64,000 nt of DNA, from NCBI GenBank assembly GCA_036417435.1, contig CM070903.1, forward strand, positions 88,247,001 through 88,311,000, read 5' to 3'. The notes below the pieces were generated by a model, which was given only the letters and a program-made list of their open reading frames with translations, had not been told where the DNA came from and did not search any database. Positions 1 through 11,164 of this stretch are shown here, piece by piece. A program made the position numbers and the translations under genes. The first letter of the stretch is position 1. Each line of letters begins with the position of its first letter. The DNA is from Inia geoffrensis (lineage: Eukaryota; Chordata; Mammalia; Artiodactyla; Iniidae).

Positions 1-685
1 TCAGGTCTCCTGATGCCAAAATGTTATACTCTTTCCACTATAGCTGCTGTAATTAACATAAAAGGACATAATGGGGAGAGAAAGAAAAGTTCATCCTGAA
101 ACTGTCCTTTGATTGTTCTCATTTCTATCACAAGAGGCAGCCTTCCTCAAGCGGCTAAACCAGGGTGTGAGATCTGGGAGGGTTGAGTTGAGAGGTGAGC
201 CTTGTGCCTGCCTATCATCCTCAATGTGTGCCCCCCAGGGAAGGCAGGAGTGGGGAAGAAGCCATCCATCTCATGGGTATGGGCAGGGAGGGAGAATCTG
301 AGTGCAACATGAGGCAGGTGAGGGCCAGGAGATTCAAAAGGGAGGGGATTTCTTCGCTGGAGAGATGGGGGCCTTGGGCGCGGGCAAAGAGGCAGTGGTC
401 AGAGGTTCCAGGCAAGCCGATGATCACCGCGACCCCAGGGTGCTGGCATTGCTCTGGCCGCTATAAACACAGCCCGCTCCCAAACAGCCCCAAGAGGTGT
501 GCTGCGTTGCGAGTGGCCCTCGTTGGACTCCTGGTGCAAAGAGTTCTAAGACAGTCAAAACAACCGAAGTATCAGCCTCAGAAAGAGAGCCCTCAAAGGA
601 AAAATGTGGCCCTTGCTTGTTTGGAGCAACACAGAAAAGGCTGTCACAATTACTTTCAATTTGGCAGCCACTTCCTAGGAGGCTT
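1..685. other. unique sequence, nothing recognised
   Basis: No exon, repeat or RNA gene could be supported. Reading frames here overlap on both strands and show no coding signature or splice context. Confidence 0.5.
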
Positions 686-693
686 CCATAGAG

Positions 694-882
694 CAGCGGT
701 CCCCAACCTTTTTGGCACCGGGGACCAGTTTTGTGGAAGACAGTTTTTCCATGCGGGGAGTGGGGGGCAGGGATGGGCAGATGAAGCTTCACTCGCTCAC
801 TGCTCACCTCGGCCTGTACGGCCTGGTTCCTAACAGGCCTTGGACCAGTACCAGTCCGTGGCCCAAGGGTTGGGGACCCCTG
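694..882. mobile_element. MER1-like non-autonomous hAT (Charlie) transposon
   Basis: A 189-bp element with inverted termini: it opens cagcggtccccaacc and closes with the complement, ggttggggacccctg. It is flanked by a perfect 8-bp target duplication, ccatagag, at 686-693 and 883-890, as expected for hAT transposition. The terminal sequence and the internal tract naming a doubled 'accagtaccagtccgtgg' match MER1 of the Charlie3 group. It is an internally deleted short copy with no coding capacity. Confidence 0.88.
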
Positions 883-1149
883 CCATAGAGCGATAGTATA
901 TTTACCACAAGAGTTTCTTCTCACAGTTGTGAAAAGCAGAGCGAACCTTCAATCCCGATCGTCTCCCTCCTGTCAACCTCCTTTTTGAAATAACTGATTA
1001 AAAGTCTTGTTACTTTCAAAGGGAGAGATGTCCTAATCCTACAACTAATGTGAGCTATGTCAGGAAGGTTTGGGCAGGTAGGTTGGTTGGTTGGTTTAAT
1101 TTTTGTAACTACCCTGCCTCCCCTCTCTTCCCTGCCACGTGAATCAGTG

Positions 1150-1335
1150 TCATGGCACAAAGGCTTTAGCACCATGCAGAACAGGGTTCAAATCCCAGCT
1201 GTGCTATTTATTGTCTGTGATTTTTGAGCCAGTAACTCTCTGATCATCAGTTACTTCCTCTGTAAAATGGGGGGAATGCTGCCAACCTGACAGGGTTGTG
1301 AGAATGACACGAATGCTACATGTTAAATGCTTACC
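1150..1335 (+). repeat. MIR SINE
   Basis: Shows the MIR core in order: 'gttcaaatcccagctgtgc', then a diverged 'tgagccagtaactctctgat', then 'cctctgtaaaatggggggaa' and 'gggttgtgagaatgacacg'. Edges are approximate. It abuts an L1 3' end on its right. Confidence 0.8.
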
Positions 1336-1656
1336 ATAACATTATACTGAGTGAAATAAGCCGGACACAAAAGCACAAATGTTCCATACATGTGAAGAAT
1401 CTAGAGTAGTCACATTCACAGAGACAGAAAGAATGGTGGTGGTTGCCAGGCGCTCTGGGAGCCGGGAATGCGGAGCTAGTATTTAATGGGTACAGAGATT
1501 CAGTTTGGGAAGATGAAAAAGTTGTGGAGATGGATAGTGGTGATGGTTGCACAACAGTGTGAATGTACTTAATGCCACTGAACTATATGCTTAAAAATGG
1601 CTAAAACGGTAAGTTTCGTGTTATATATATTTTACCACAATAAAAAAAGTAAGTAC
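1336..1656 (+). mobile_element. old L1M LINE 3' end
   Basis: 5'-truncated LINE-1 3' UTR in sense, with 'gagtgaaataagccggacac', 'tggttgccaggcgctctggg', 'atggttgcacaacagtgtga' and the terminal 'tttaccacaataaaaaa' tail. Typical of L1MA-L1ME subfamilies. No coding sequence remains. Confidence 0.85.
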
Positions 1657-1699
1657 ATCTTTAACGTTTACAGTAGCACTTGGCCTGCAATAAGTAATA

Positions 1700-1895
1700 A
1701 ACGGTACTTCTAATCCTGTGTCCCACACTTGGCATACTTCTATCATCTGCCATTTTTCACACTGTGTTTTATCCCTGTTTGTCACTACTATTATACTTCA
1801 ATCTCCCTGAATGTAAAGGACCATTGATTATATCTTATTCATCTTTCCTCCATAGTGTCTGGCACATAGGAAGCACTCGTTAAATGATTTGGGGG
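1700..1895 (+). repeat. LINE-2 3' end
   Basis: Ends with the L2 signature 'tagtgtctggcacatagg' followed by 'aagcactcgttaaatgatt', preceded by a diverged 'ctgaatgtaaaggaccattg' block. Ancient fragment with approximate edges. Confidence 0.7.
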
Positions 1896-3059
1896 AAGAG
1901 AGAAGGTTGCTAATACTCTTTTCCTTCTGTCTTTTACATCCTAAAACCTCTAAACAGTGCAGTATAGGTCACTTATTTCTCTTGGGTGCTAGAAGATCAT
2001 TATTTGGACTAAAATAATGAGCTCATACTACTGTACAAATGTATTAGTTTCTTTAATCTTCAATAAATGAGGGGGAAATTTCTCTAAATTAAGCCTCTGA
2101 GGATTGACTCCATTTTGTTTTTAAGGAGTTTTATCTTGCTGTAAAAATACAGACAGAATAAAAATGGAGTATAAGCTTGCTGTTCCTTTAGAGGGATACG
2201 AATCCTGTATAGAGTTTACCTTACCTGAATATAACTGGAGCTGCACACAGTCCAAGCTATGAACAGTGTCATTTCAAAGAAACAGATGCTTTGAAGAATA
2301 CTGCAGATAATTAATGAAGTTTCCTGACCGTGGTGACTGAGCGGGGGTCTCACAGCACCTCACACAGAAAGCCTCTCACTAATACATCTCTTTCCTTCTC
2401 ATTAAACTTACCCATTCACAGGAACTGCTAAAATCCATCTCCTTCTCTCCTTCTCTTCTCCCTCCCTCCCTGCCCATCCCCCTCCTCCATACTTTGTCTT
2501 CATCCATCTCTGCTCATCCGTACCCAAAGTCCAGGCTCCCGGGACTTGACTGTCCCCTATGTACACAGTTCCTGGGAAGCATGGCCAAGCCCCCAGCTCT
2601 GAATGGTACCCAACAAGGATCGGCACATGCTCCATCCCCCTCCCTGGAATTCTGGTGAATAAAATTAAAATTCTGCACCTTGTGAAATGCTGAGGAGCCC
2701 CAATGCCAAACATTTCCGGGATATACTGCTAGAGAACTATTTGGCTGTGATCATACCAGTCTCCTTTTATTTTTTTATCCACCCTCATTTTATAGGACAG
2801 TAAGTTGATACTAAATAACAAGAACTCGTTTTTTCTCTGGGTAAGTGCCTCCCGATTTTTTTCAGCTGTGTACCATCAGACCCTGCTCTTCTCAGGCCAC
2901 TCTCCAAGGAGATGTGCCTGGTCACAAACCTTGCCTAATACCCAAGACCTGTCTTGTTACTCTGTGGGGATCAAGAGCTGCTCCTGGCCCGACTGTAACC
3001 CCTTCATGGCTTATAAACATGTTAGTTGGGATGCTCAGCTCTGGGTCGTGAAAGAAGTT
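1896..3059. other. unique sequence
   Basis: No supported gene or repeat. A pyrimidine-rich stretch lies at about 2435-2490. The small reading frames on both strands lack any recognisable family or splice context. Confidence 0.45.
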
Positions 3060-3175
3060 TAGGAATGTGAATTGTCACCTCATTGGACCTCTCTGCACTT
3101 GTATAAATGAGGGGCCTCACTGGACTGTTTGTTATAAGGTCTCCTTCAGGCCTAAAACTCTACGTGTCTGTGGTT
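3060..3175 (+). repeat. MIR-related SINE fragment (MIR3-like)
   Basis: The stretch 'tgtataaatgaggggcctca' followed by 'ggtctccttcaggcctaaaa' follows the MIR3 tail pattern. Diverged; tentative. Confidence 0.5.
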
Positions 3176-3338
3176 AACACAGAAAGCCACATGCATTCAA
3201 AACTGAGATCCAGCCTCTGCTTTCTTCAGACTTCCTTTGCAACTTAATTCCCTAAGACCTAAATATTTTATTCACTCTCTTCAGAACCCTCTAGGATATC
3301 TTGCTTTAGTGTAAGACTTCAAAAATGACCATCAACAC

Positions 3339-3440
3339 AAGTCCCACCCGCAGAGCTGCTGATTCATTAGAGAATTTGCATTTCCAGCAAGTGATGCAGG
3401 TACTTCTGGTCTAAGGACCACACTTTGAGAACCACTAGAC
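3339..3440 (-). mobile_element. MER5A hAT fragment
   Basis: Partial MER5A in reverse, ending in the terminal repeat 'cacactttgagaaccacta'. The internal 'ttagagaatttgcatttcc' block is the family core. The other end is missing. Confidence 0.75.
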
Positions 3441-4658
3441 TAAGAATTTCAAGAAACCTTTACTGACACTTTCTAGTGAGAGATATTAATCCTGTTTTTC
3501 AGGGCTGATCACTCCTGGGATTTTTTTTTTTTTTTTTCAGTATCTTTATTTCAAAGGATGCTTGCTTACCCAATCAAAAATTATTGTCCTAGAAGCTCTA
3601 CCCTCATAAAAATGAAGGTCATGTAAGAAACTTCATTTTCAGGACAAGGAATCTGAGGTGTAATTCTCAGGAGCAGTGAATTTCCCAGAGGAATGCAAAT
3701 GGCATCAAGTCCTGCGGCAGAGTACCAAGAGCACGAAGCAGTCTCTTCCCCATTTCACAAGACATTCACTAGGCCCGGCCATCTGTTCAGGGCTCATGTT
3801 TTGTGATCCCGGTGGATAAAACACTTCTGACAATTGCTACACCAGAACTTCACTTCTAATGCAATATGTACCGTATGCTGAGCTACAGAGGAGATTTAGG
3901 ACTGGGGTCTAATGGGTTAAGACAGGCCAGCAGTGGTCTCAAAACGTGCATGAAGCAGCAACTGCAGGTCCCAGAGCATTTAGAAGATGCAGCACCCTCC
4001 CCCGGCAATTTAGCTTCTGAAATGGAACAATGACCCCCATGAATTTGAAACACTCTAAGAAAGGAATTTGAGCTTCCCCTGCCCCTACCCATGCATCCCC
4101 CCTTGAGACATGTCTCCTTTGAAAGCTCCTTTACCCACATAGAGTATTCACCTTTTCATTATGTTGCTCTGTGGTATTTTCCCCAGCAAACCTTATCTTC
4201 TGTGGTGATGTTAATGAAGGTTATAATGCCAATCCCAAAGGATGCAGACAGTTTTATTAAACACACCATTTCCATTACCCGCCAAGGTGTTAAATGATGG
4301 TTTAGAGGTTTGAGTTCATCATGCTGATCTAATTATACCAGATAGCTCTTGTTGAATCTCCATAGTAAATGGATTTGAAAACCTTTTATGCAGATGCACA
4401 GTTTTGAAGGGATTAGCAGATTAAATATCTTGTAATGTCTCATCCCTCCCAGTGAGTAAAGGGCAGGGTGCATCTAGCATCTGTACTCTTTTGAATCTAA
4501 TGGGAAAGAGGGTGATCAGCTAGCCCACACTTAAATAGGTGAAAAGAGGGATTTCTGGTATGAACGCCACGAGCAATTTCATCTCTCTGGAGCTTTGCTT
4601 GAGAGGGTTCGCCCCATGTTCTATATTCACCACCACATAGTTCACCTAAAAGATATTT
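3441..4658. other. unique sequence with a T17 tract
   Basis: A T-run lies at about 3521-3537. Nothing else is recognised. The short frames at 3883-4297 have no support as exons. Confidence 0.45.
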
Positions 4659-4668
4659 ACCTCTTCAG

Positions 4669-4808
4669 GCACTTCCCTGGTGGTCTGCTGGTTGAGATTC
4701 CACACTTCCAATGCAGGGAGCTTGAGTTTGATCCCTGGTAGGGGATCTAGGATGCCACATGCCCACAGAGTGCAGCGAAAATTTTTTTTAATGTATTAAA
4801 AAAAAAAC
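4669..4808 (+). mobile_element. CHR-1-like tRNA-derived SINE
   Basis: Opens 'cacttccctggtggtctgct', carries the B-box-like 'gagtttgatccctgg', and ends in A/T-rich sequence. It lacks the CHR-2 'gctgggcccgtgagcc' extension, so it belongs to the short CHR-1/Bov-tA-like class of Cetartiodactyla. An 18-bp imperfect target duplication (15 of 18 identical, both ending acctcttcag) flanks it at 4651-4668 and 4809-4826. Confidence 0.85.
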
Positions 4809-4869
4809 AGATGTGCACCTCTTCAGAGTCAATCATCATGATGTTTAGTAAGCCCTCTGATGCCATAAT

Positions 4870-6482
4870 TATGAGGTGATGGTGATACAGTGGGAATGGT
4901 GCTGGTGAAAGTGATGTTGGAGGGGCAGAGGTATGGAAGGTAGTGGTAGAGATGATGGTAGTAGAGGTGGTGGCAGACGTGATAGGAGGTTAAGGGAGTA
5001 GTAGAAGGGGTGGGGGTGGTAGAGGTGGAGATGGAGAGGGTGGAGGTAATAGAGGTGGTAGGGGTGGAGATGCAGGAGGTGGAGGTAAGAGGTGGTAGAG
5101 GTGGAGATGGAGGAGGTGGAGGTAAGAGGTGGTAGAGGTGGAGATGGAGGAGGTAGAGATAATAGAGGTGGTAGAGGTGGAGATGGAGGACGTGGAAGTA
5201 AGAGGTGGTAGAGGTGGAGATGGAAGACATGGAGGTAAGAGGTGGTATAGGTGGAGATGGAGGAGGTGGAGGTAATAGAGGTGGTAGTGGTAGAAATGGA
5301 GGAGGTGGAGGTAATAGAGGTGGTAGGGGTGGAGATGGAGCAGATGGAGGTAATAGAGGTGGTAGGGGTTGAGATGGAGGAGGTGGAGGTAATAGAGGTG
5401 TTAGTGGTAGAAATGGAGGAGGTGGAGGTAATAGAGTTGGTAGGGGTGGAGATGGATGGGGTGGAGGTAATATGTGTTAGAGGTGGAGTTGGAGGAGGTG
5501 GAGGTAATAGAGGTGGTAGAGGTGGAGATGGAGGAGGTGGAGGTAAGAGGTGGTAGAGGTGGAGATGGAGGAGATGGAGGTAAGAGGTGGTAGAGGTGGA
5601 GATGGAGGAGGTGGAGGTAATAGAGGTGGTAGTGGTAGAAATGGAGGAGGTGGAGGTAATAGAGGTGGTAGGGGTGGAGATGGAGCAGGTGGAGGTAATA
5701 GAGGCGGTAGGGGTTGAGATGGAGGAGGTGGAGGTAATAGAGGTGTTAGTGGTAGAAATGGAGGAGGTGGAGGTAATAGAGTTGATAGGGGTGGAGATGG
5801 ATGGGGTGGAGGTAATATGTGTTAGAGGTGGAGTTGGAGGAGGTGGAGGTAATAGAGGTGGTAGAGATGGAGATGGAGGAGGTGAAGGTAAGAGGTGGTA
5901 AAGGTGGAGATGGAGGTGGTGGAGGTAATAGAAGTGGTAGGTGTGGAGCTGGAGGAGGTGGAGGTAAGAGGTGGTAGGGGTGGACATGGAGGTGGTGGAG
6001 GTAATAGAGGTGGTAGGGGTGGAGATGGAGGAGGTGGAGGTAATATAGGTGGTAGGGGTTGAGATGGAGGTGGTGGAGGTAATAGAGATTGTAGTCATGG
6101 AAATGGAGGAGGTGGAGGTAATAGAGGTGGTAGGGGTGGAGATGGAGGAGGTGGACGTAATAGTAGTGGTCAGGGTGGAGATTGAGGAGGTAGAGGTAAT
6201 AGAGATGGCGAGGTGAAGATGGAGGAGGTGGAGGTAGTAGAGGTGGTAGGGGTGGAGATGGAGAAGGTGGAGGTAGGAGGTGGTAAAGGTGGAGATGGAG
6301 GTGGTGGAGGTAATAGAAGTGGTAGGTGTGGAGCTGGAGGAGGTGGAGGTAAGAGGTGGTAGGGGTGGAGATCGAGGAGGTGGAGGTAATAGAGGTGGTA
6401 GGGGTGGAGATGGAGGAGGTGCAGGTATAGTGGTGGTAGGGGTTGAGATGGAGGAGGTAGAGGTAAGAGGTTGTAGAGGTGC
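4870..6482 (+). repeat. 1.6-kb purine-rich GGN minisatellite
   Basis: A tandem array of units of about 39 bp ('ggtggagatggaggaggt' + 'ggaggtaatagaggtggtag') alternating with 37-bp units that lost two bases ('gtaagagg' for 'gtaatagagg'). The first 130 bp are diverged; the regular array starts near 5008. A block of about 345 bp is duplicated in register (5250-5560 again at 5595-5905; for example 'gttagaggtggagttgg' at 5476 and 5821). A second block recurs 385 bp apart ('aaaggtggagatggaggtgg' at 5900 and 6285). The + strand is almost free of C, so the strands are strongly purine/pyrimidine split, and G-runs are frequent. Because 39 is a multiple of three, long spurious frames exist, including a 409-codon Ser/Thr/Pro-rich one on the - strand; I do not regard these as genes. 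Confidence 0.95.
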
Positions 6483-7009
6483 TTGTGCTGCTGTTCTGCT
6501 TAGTCAAGGGGAACCCAGCAATGCTTGGCCTAGTAGGTACCTCCCTACTTTTCAGAGGAAACCCAGAGAAGAGACAGCATTATCATTCTACATAAGAGAA
6601 GCCTCATTTTCCTGCCTCCTTCCTGTTCTAAATGCACCAAACTTGGTGACTGTTGGACACCCCTGAGAAATGATACCAACACCTTTGAACTAAGTTTCCA
6701 GAATTACCAATTCCTTAGAACCAGGTATTCAGAAACACTGAGGACGCCCTGCTTCCCCCAAGCCAAAGAGCTGACCTGATTTCTACCACATCTGGTTACA
6801 TCCATCTTACATCCACTGCAAGGGCAACCCCAAAGCCTAGATTCTGTGTAGCTGGGATTTCTGACTGGAACTGGGGAACACACTGGGCTTTCCTGGAGAG
6901 AATAAAATGAAGGTGATTGATTGTCATATGATGGTTACATGATAGGAAGCCAGAGTTGAAAGATCGAAAGTGTGTTTGTAGGCAAACTTTTTACGGTGCT
7001 TAACAAATG
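6483..7009. other. unique sequence right of the minisatellite
   Basis: Normal base composition resumes at 6483. No gene or repeat is recognised. Confidence 0.45.
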
Positions 7010-7260
7010 CTATTTGATTTTTTCAAATAAACTTTTTCTTTTGAAAAGTATAAAGGTTAAACAGAGAGTCCCCACATATCCTGCATTCAGTTTCCCCTAT
7101 TGTTAGCATCTTACATTAGTATGGTACATTTGCCACAGCTAATAAACCAGTATTGCAAGTTCTTTGGTACATTACCATTAACTAGTCTCCACACTTCAAT
7201 TGGATTTTATTAGTATTTCTCTATATATAAAACAATACGAACTTTTTACTATTGCAACAT
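7010..7260. repeat. possible old L1M fragment
   Basis: The run 'agagagtccccacatatcct' followed by 'cctattgttagcatcttaca' and 'gtatggtacatttgccacag' resembles an old L1 3' region in reverse. Strongly diverged; orientation not certain. Confidence 0.4.
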
Positions 7261-7934
7261 GGTAAACGCCATCACACAAGACTGCTTGAAGCTCCTGAGG
7301 TTAGCATCTGCTTTTATACATTTGTTTATATTTTTTAGCACTTTGTATATATTAGGGACACAATAAACATGTGTTGACTGCTTAGATGACTGCAATAGCC
7401 CACTGATGCCATTTCAGCACACAGTGATGCACCGACCTCACTCAGTACAGGGATAGTTTTATACACCTGGAACATAACTGAGTAAGTAGGGAAACACGCT
7501 GTTATGCAAGCTGTCAGGTGTATTTCCCTGACTTTTATTTTCAGAAAGCCCAGCCCAGCACCTGTCTGTGCTGAAGACAGTGCTTGTAGCCATGGAGTGA
7601 GGATTAAGACTTTCAAGGTGATCTCAGTGATAGTACAAGAGGGAAAGGCTGGAAGGTCAAGAACCATATAAATCCCTACTCATCCTCATCCTTCTCCTGG
7701 GTGACTAGACTCTCTGGGAGGCGCATGACACCCTGTCCCTTCTCCTGTCAAGGGCACCTACACAAAACTGTGTCCAGCCCCTCTAGAAAAGACCTAATTC
7801 CTTGAAAGTCAAGCTTCTTTTGCAAACTGAAGGTTTTCCTGAAAGTTAGCAGAGCAAAATTAGGCTACCTAGAAGGGACAAAAAGGGGGAAATCATTAGA
7901 TCCAAAGCTTAAATTAGAAACTAAAAGCAGCTCC
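7261..7934. other. unique sequence
   Basis: No exon, RNA gene or classifiable repeat is seen. A 110-codon minus-strand frame at 7335-7667 has no recognisable domain. Confidence 0.4.
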
Positions 7935-8060
7935 TTTTGATTCAATAATAATAGCTAATGTTTCCTAAATGCCAAGTGTTCTAAGAGGTTTATTAACTCA
8001 CTTCATCCTTCAAGAACCCAAGAGTTATGTTCTCTCTTACACAGACAAAAACTTCGTCCT
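7935..8060 (-). repeat. MIR SINE fragment
   Basis: Reverse MIR: 'ataataatagctaatgtttc', 'aaatgccaagtgttctaaga', 'tattaactcacttcatcctt'. Cut off before the tRNA-like end. Confidence 0.75.
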
Positions 8061-8225
8061 CTCCTTCCTTTCCATTTGTTCAAATGAGTAGATGAATCCC
8101 ATCCGAAATGTATTGACACCTTTCATCCTGAAAGATGGTGAAGTACTCTGCCGGTGTGTGAACCTGATTCCAGATGAAAAATATCAACAATTCTACATTC
8201 TACCACCCTCACACTACCCTATTCC

Positions 8226-8351
8226 CGTCTCTTCATTTCTTCTCTCTCTCTACCTCTCTCTCTCTCTCTCTCTCTTTCTCTTCCTCCTCTCTCCCTCCCG
8301 CTCTCCCTCTCCCTCACACGCATGCATACACACACACTTGCGCACACACAC
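8226..8351. repeat. compound (CT)n and (CA)n microsatellite
   Basis: A polypyrimidine (TC)n-rich tract to about 8313 passes into an interrupted (CA)n tract with 'catgcatacacacacac'. A short (CATA)n follows near 8380. Confidence 0.9.
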
Positions 8352-8740
8352 TAGAAGGTGGGCTACCATGAAAGTTACATACATACATACAAATTATAGC
8401 TTTCAAAATAATTTGTTCTGCTTCCTTTAAGCTTCAATAGGGAAAGAATCAGTAGGTTAGCTTAAAAAAATAAAAGGTGCACTTCTTATTAATCTATGCT
8501 CGTGGTAAAAATAAATTAAAAAAATTACACACAGGTTTAAAGAAAGCAAAAATGACCCATAAGCACATCCCAAAGATAACACTATTCTGTGGTAGTTCCT
8601 CCAAATCTTCTTTTTTGTATGCATGTATGGTTTTCCTTAACTGAAATCACCTGCATATACACTTTGGTCCTCTTTTTTCACATAACATGGCACATTATCA
8701 TTTTCCTGTGTTATAAATTTTTCAAAAATATTTTTTGTGG

Positions 8741-8946
8741 GGCTTCCTTGATGGCGCAGTGGTTGGGAGTCCACCTGCCGATGCAGGGGACGCGAGTTCG
8801 TGCCCCGACCCAGGAAGATCCCACATGCCGCGGAGCGGCTGGGCCCGTGAGCCATGGCCGCTGAGCCTGCGTGTCCGGAGCCTGTGCTCCGCAACGGGAG
8901 AGGCCACAACAGTGAGAGGCCCGTGTACTGCAAAAAAAAAAAAAAA
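8741..8946 (+). mobile_element. CHR-2 SINE, cetacean deleted form
   Basis: tRNA-derived SINE with an A box 'tggcgcagtgg' and B-box region 'gagttcgtgcc', then 'gctgggcccgtgagccatgg' and 'cctgtgctccgcaacgggag', ending in an A-tail. Compared with the long copy at 60753 it lacks the internal 'ccacaactactgagc' repeats. Flanking 'ttttttgtgg' and 'tttttttcgtgg' look like an imperfect target duplication. Confidence 0.92.
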
Positions 8947-8959
8947 TTTTTTTCGTGGC

Positions 8960-9494
8960 TACAGCAGTATATTTCATATTGTAAGTTAGGGCTAATGTTA
9001 AGTCTTCTCACCTCAGTAGCTCCCTCAGTTCCTCCGCCTCCACATATACAACCTTTAAAAAACAATTCTCACATAACAACAAAATCATACAGGACTTTTC
9101 ATAAGCTTGGTTTTTCTTCTGGGTTTGATTCTTGGCCAGATTACTTCTGCCAAAGTCTGGTCATTTGCTATCCAAAATGCTTTAAAATTGACATCTGACC
9201 ATTTGTAATGGGGAGGCACACAAACACAATGACTCTTTAACACAGGAGATTGCATCAGCAAAAAAAAAAAGAAAAAAAAAGTTTTGAAAAATTACGTTAA
9301 TTCAATCAACTGCTACCACATAAGACGATCAATATTTTAGAGATGGTAGTTTCCAAACAATTAGAGTATTAGTACTGAGCCCTTTTGTGTACTCAGCAAA
9401 ACCCCAAACAACCACAATAATAAATGGTCTATGGAATACAGATTGGTATTAGATTCATAATAATATTTTCTGGTCAAATAATTATTTGCTTCAT
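8960..9494. other. unique sequence with A-rich tract
   Basis: An interrupted A-run lies at about 9260-9281. Nothing else is recognised. Confidence 0.4.
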
Positions 9495-9760
9495 GTTTTG
9501 TCAATGAAAGTAGAGTGGAGAAAATATAGACTGATGTCAGATGTAACTGAGTTCCAGATCTGCCGTTCAGTAACTTCATTTTTACTAGGCAAGTTGTTTC
9601 ACCTCTGAGACTCAGAGACCGCATGCACCAGGTAAGGACCATGGAGCCCATTTCATTATGTCATTAGTGCTTAGAAGTAATTGAGACACTGTGTGAAGAT
9701 TCTCAACAGTTCATGGTAGATAATGGAGGCTTCATAAATGCTAATTCTCACTGCCCTTCT
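9495..9760 (+). repeat. probable diverged MIR
   Basis: Follows the MIR order loosely: 'gagttccagatctgccgttc', 'aggcaagttgtttcacctct', 'cataaatgctaattctcac'. Divergence makes this tentative. Confidence 0.5.
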
Positions 9761-10269
9761 TTCTCCCTAAATAGTCCGGTTTACCCAACAGACATTTAGC
9801 TTAATTCCTGGTTCAGTATACACATCCTTTCCAGTCTTCCTCCTACGTATATACATAGATCTTACCATATCCGCTTGCACAGAAATGTGCTACATGTAAA
9901 TGCAAATTTTACTCTATGCAAATACATATAAGACAACTTCCAGAGTAGCAGCTATTCATGTGCACGAATTGTATGCCAACCTACTCACTCTGGAGAAGGT
10001 TGGTACAGACTGGATGTGAAAGCAAGCTGGCCACGGCATCTGCTATGCTCATCAGTTGCCAGGCTGGATTTGGCAGATCTTCCTAGCTGGTCTGGGAGGA
10101 TATCCCCTTCTTCTTCTGTGTCCCATTGGGTCCTTCTGAGTACTGTGACAACCTTCCCAGAGAGAGAAGTGCTCTTCTTTCATCAGGCATGTCAGAATGG
10201 GCCACAGTTCAAACTCTCAAGTGTCAGAAAATATAGGGAATGGACTGCAGTCTAAAGCGTTGTTACTGA

Positions 10270-10382
10270 AGGTTGTCCATTGGCACCACCTGGGAGCTTA
10301 TTAGAAATGCAAATTCAGGGGCTCCCCACAGACCTACTGAATCAGAATCTCTGGGGATAGGGCTCTTCAGGGACTCTAGTAC
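10270..10382 (+). mobile_element. MER5A hAT fragment
   Basis: Core of MER5A in sense: 'caccacctgggagcttatta', 'gaaatgcaaattcaggggct', 'gacctactgaatcagaatct'. Both terminal repeats are missing or unrecognisable. Confidence 0.75.
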
Positions 10383-11164
10383 TCAAAAAAGTGTAATGTA
10401 AAGTGGAACTGCATTCATTCAACAATGTGTTTTAAGTACCTTCCTCTCTCACTTGACACCAGACATACAGGCCCCCTTGCCATACCTTGAAATCCGAAAA
10501 GTAAAGACTCAATTAATTAGAACTGTTAAAATTCTGTCTGTATTTTATCAATGTTTCTGGTTGTAAATTTCAGACTATTTTCCAATTCAGTTAAAAATTC
10601 ATTTGAAATACTTGCTTTTTAGTAATAGATATTTCACTGGTGTTGAAATTAGTTTTCTCAAAAGAGGGAATCATGCATTGTTCCACAGCATCCAGTCACT
10701 TAATCTAGGCTGGTGGGGTAGGTGACAGCTCCTGCATGGAAGGCACATGTGCACATAGCAGTTCTACAGCAGGATGCCATTGTGATTTCCATGTCTGGCC
10801 GTAGATTTCCCGGTAACTAGAGTCACTGTGTACATGATCAGGAAGAACACACATGGTCCAGGATATCCATCACTGCTGGAAACAGTATAAAATGTGTGTG
10901 GATAAAAGTCTGGGGTCATGAATGAGTCCATCAAAACTGTCTTTATAAAAAAAGTTAACATAAATGGAGCTTAAGTTAACTTTTATTTTTCCAACTTGTA
11001 GTAAGATTCAAGTCAAATTATATCTGAAACCCAATCACTTGTGCCTTTTGAAATGTCTTAAATGTATTTGCCTAGTGTTCATTCCTCAAAATATCATAAA
11101 GCATAATTTGGCAATATCAAACATATTCAGCTTCATTTTGTTTACAATATGAAGACAGATCTTT
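10383..11164. other. unique AT-rich sequence
   Basis: No supported gene or repeat. Confidence 0.4.

Noticed and set aside
424..924. 166-codon minus-strand frame, and the overlapping 212-codon plus-strand frame at 195-833
   Set aside because: Both run through the MER1-like hAT element and overlap each other, with no recognisable domain or exon boundaries.
4869..6098. 409-codon minus-strand reading frame rich in Ser/Thr/Pro/Ile, and a related 253-codon frame
   Set aside because: Both are translations of the tandem minisatellite, whose 39-bp unit is a multiple of three and lacks stops in that frame. There is no gene structure around them.
4870..6482. CRISPR-like regular repeats
   Set aside because: Units are contiguous with no unique spacers, and the genome is mammalian.
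8741..8946. tRNA gene suggested by A- and B-box motifs
   Set aside because: The boxes belong to a CHR-2 SINE. No cloverleaf is preserved and the same sequence recurs at six other places.
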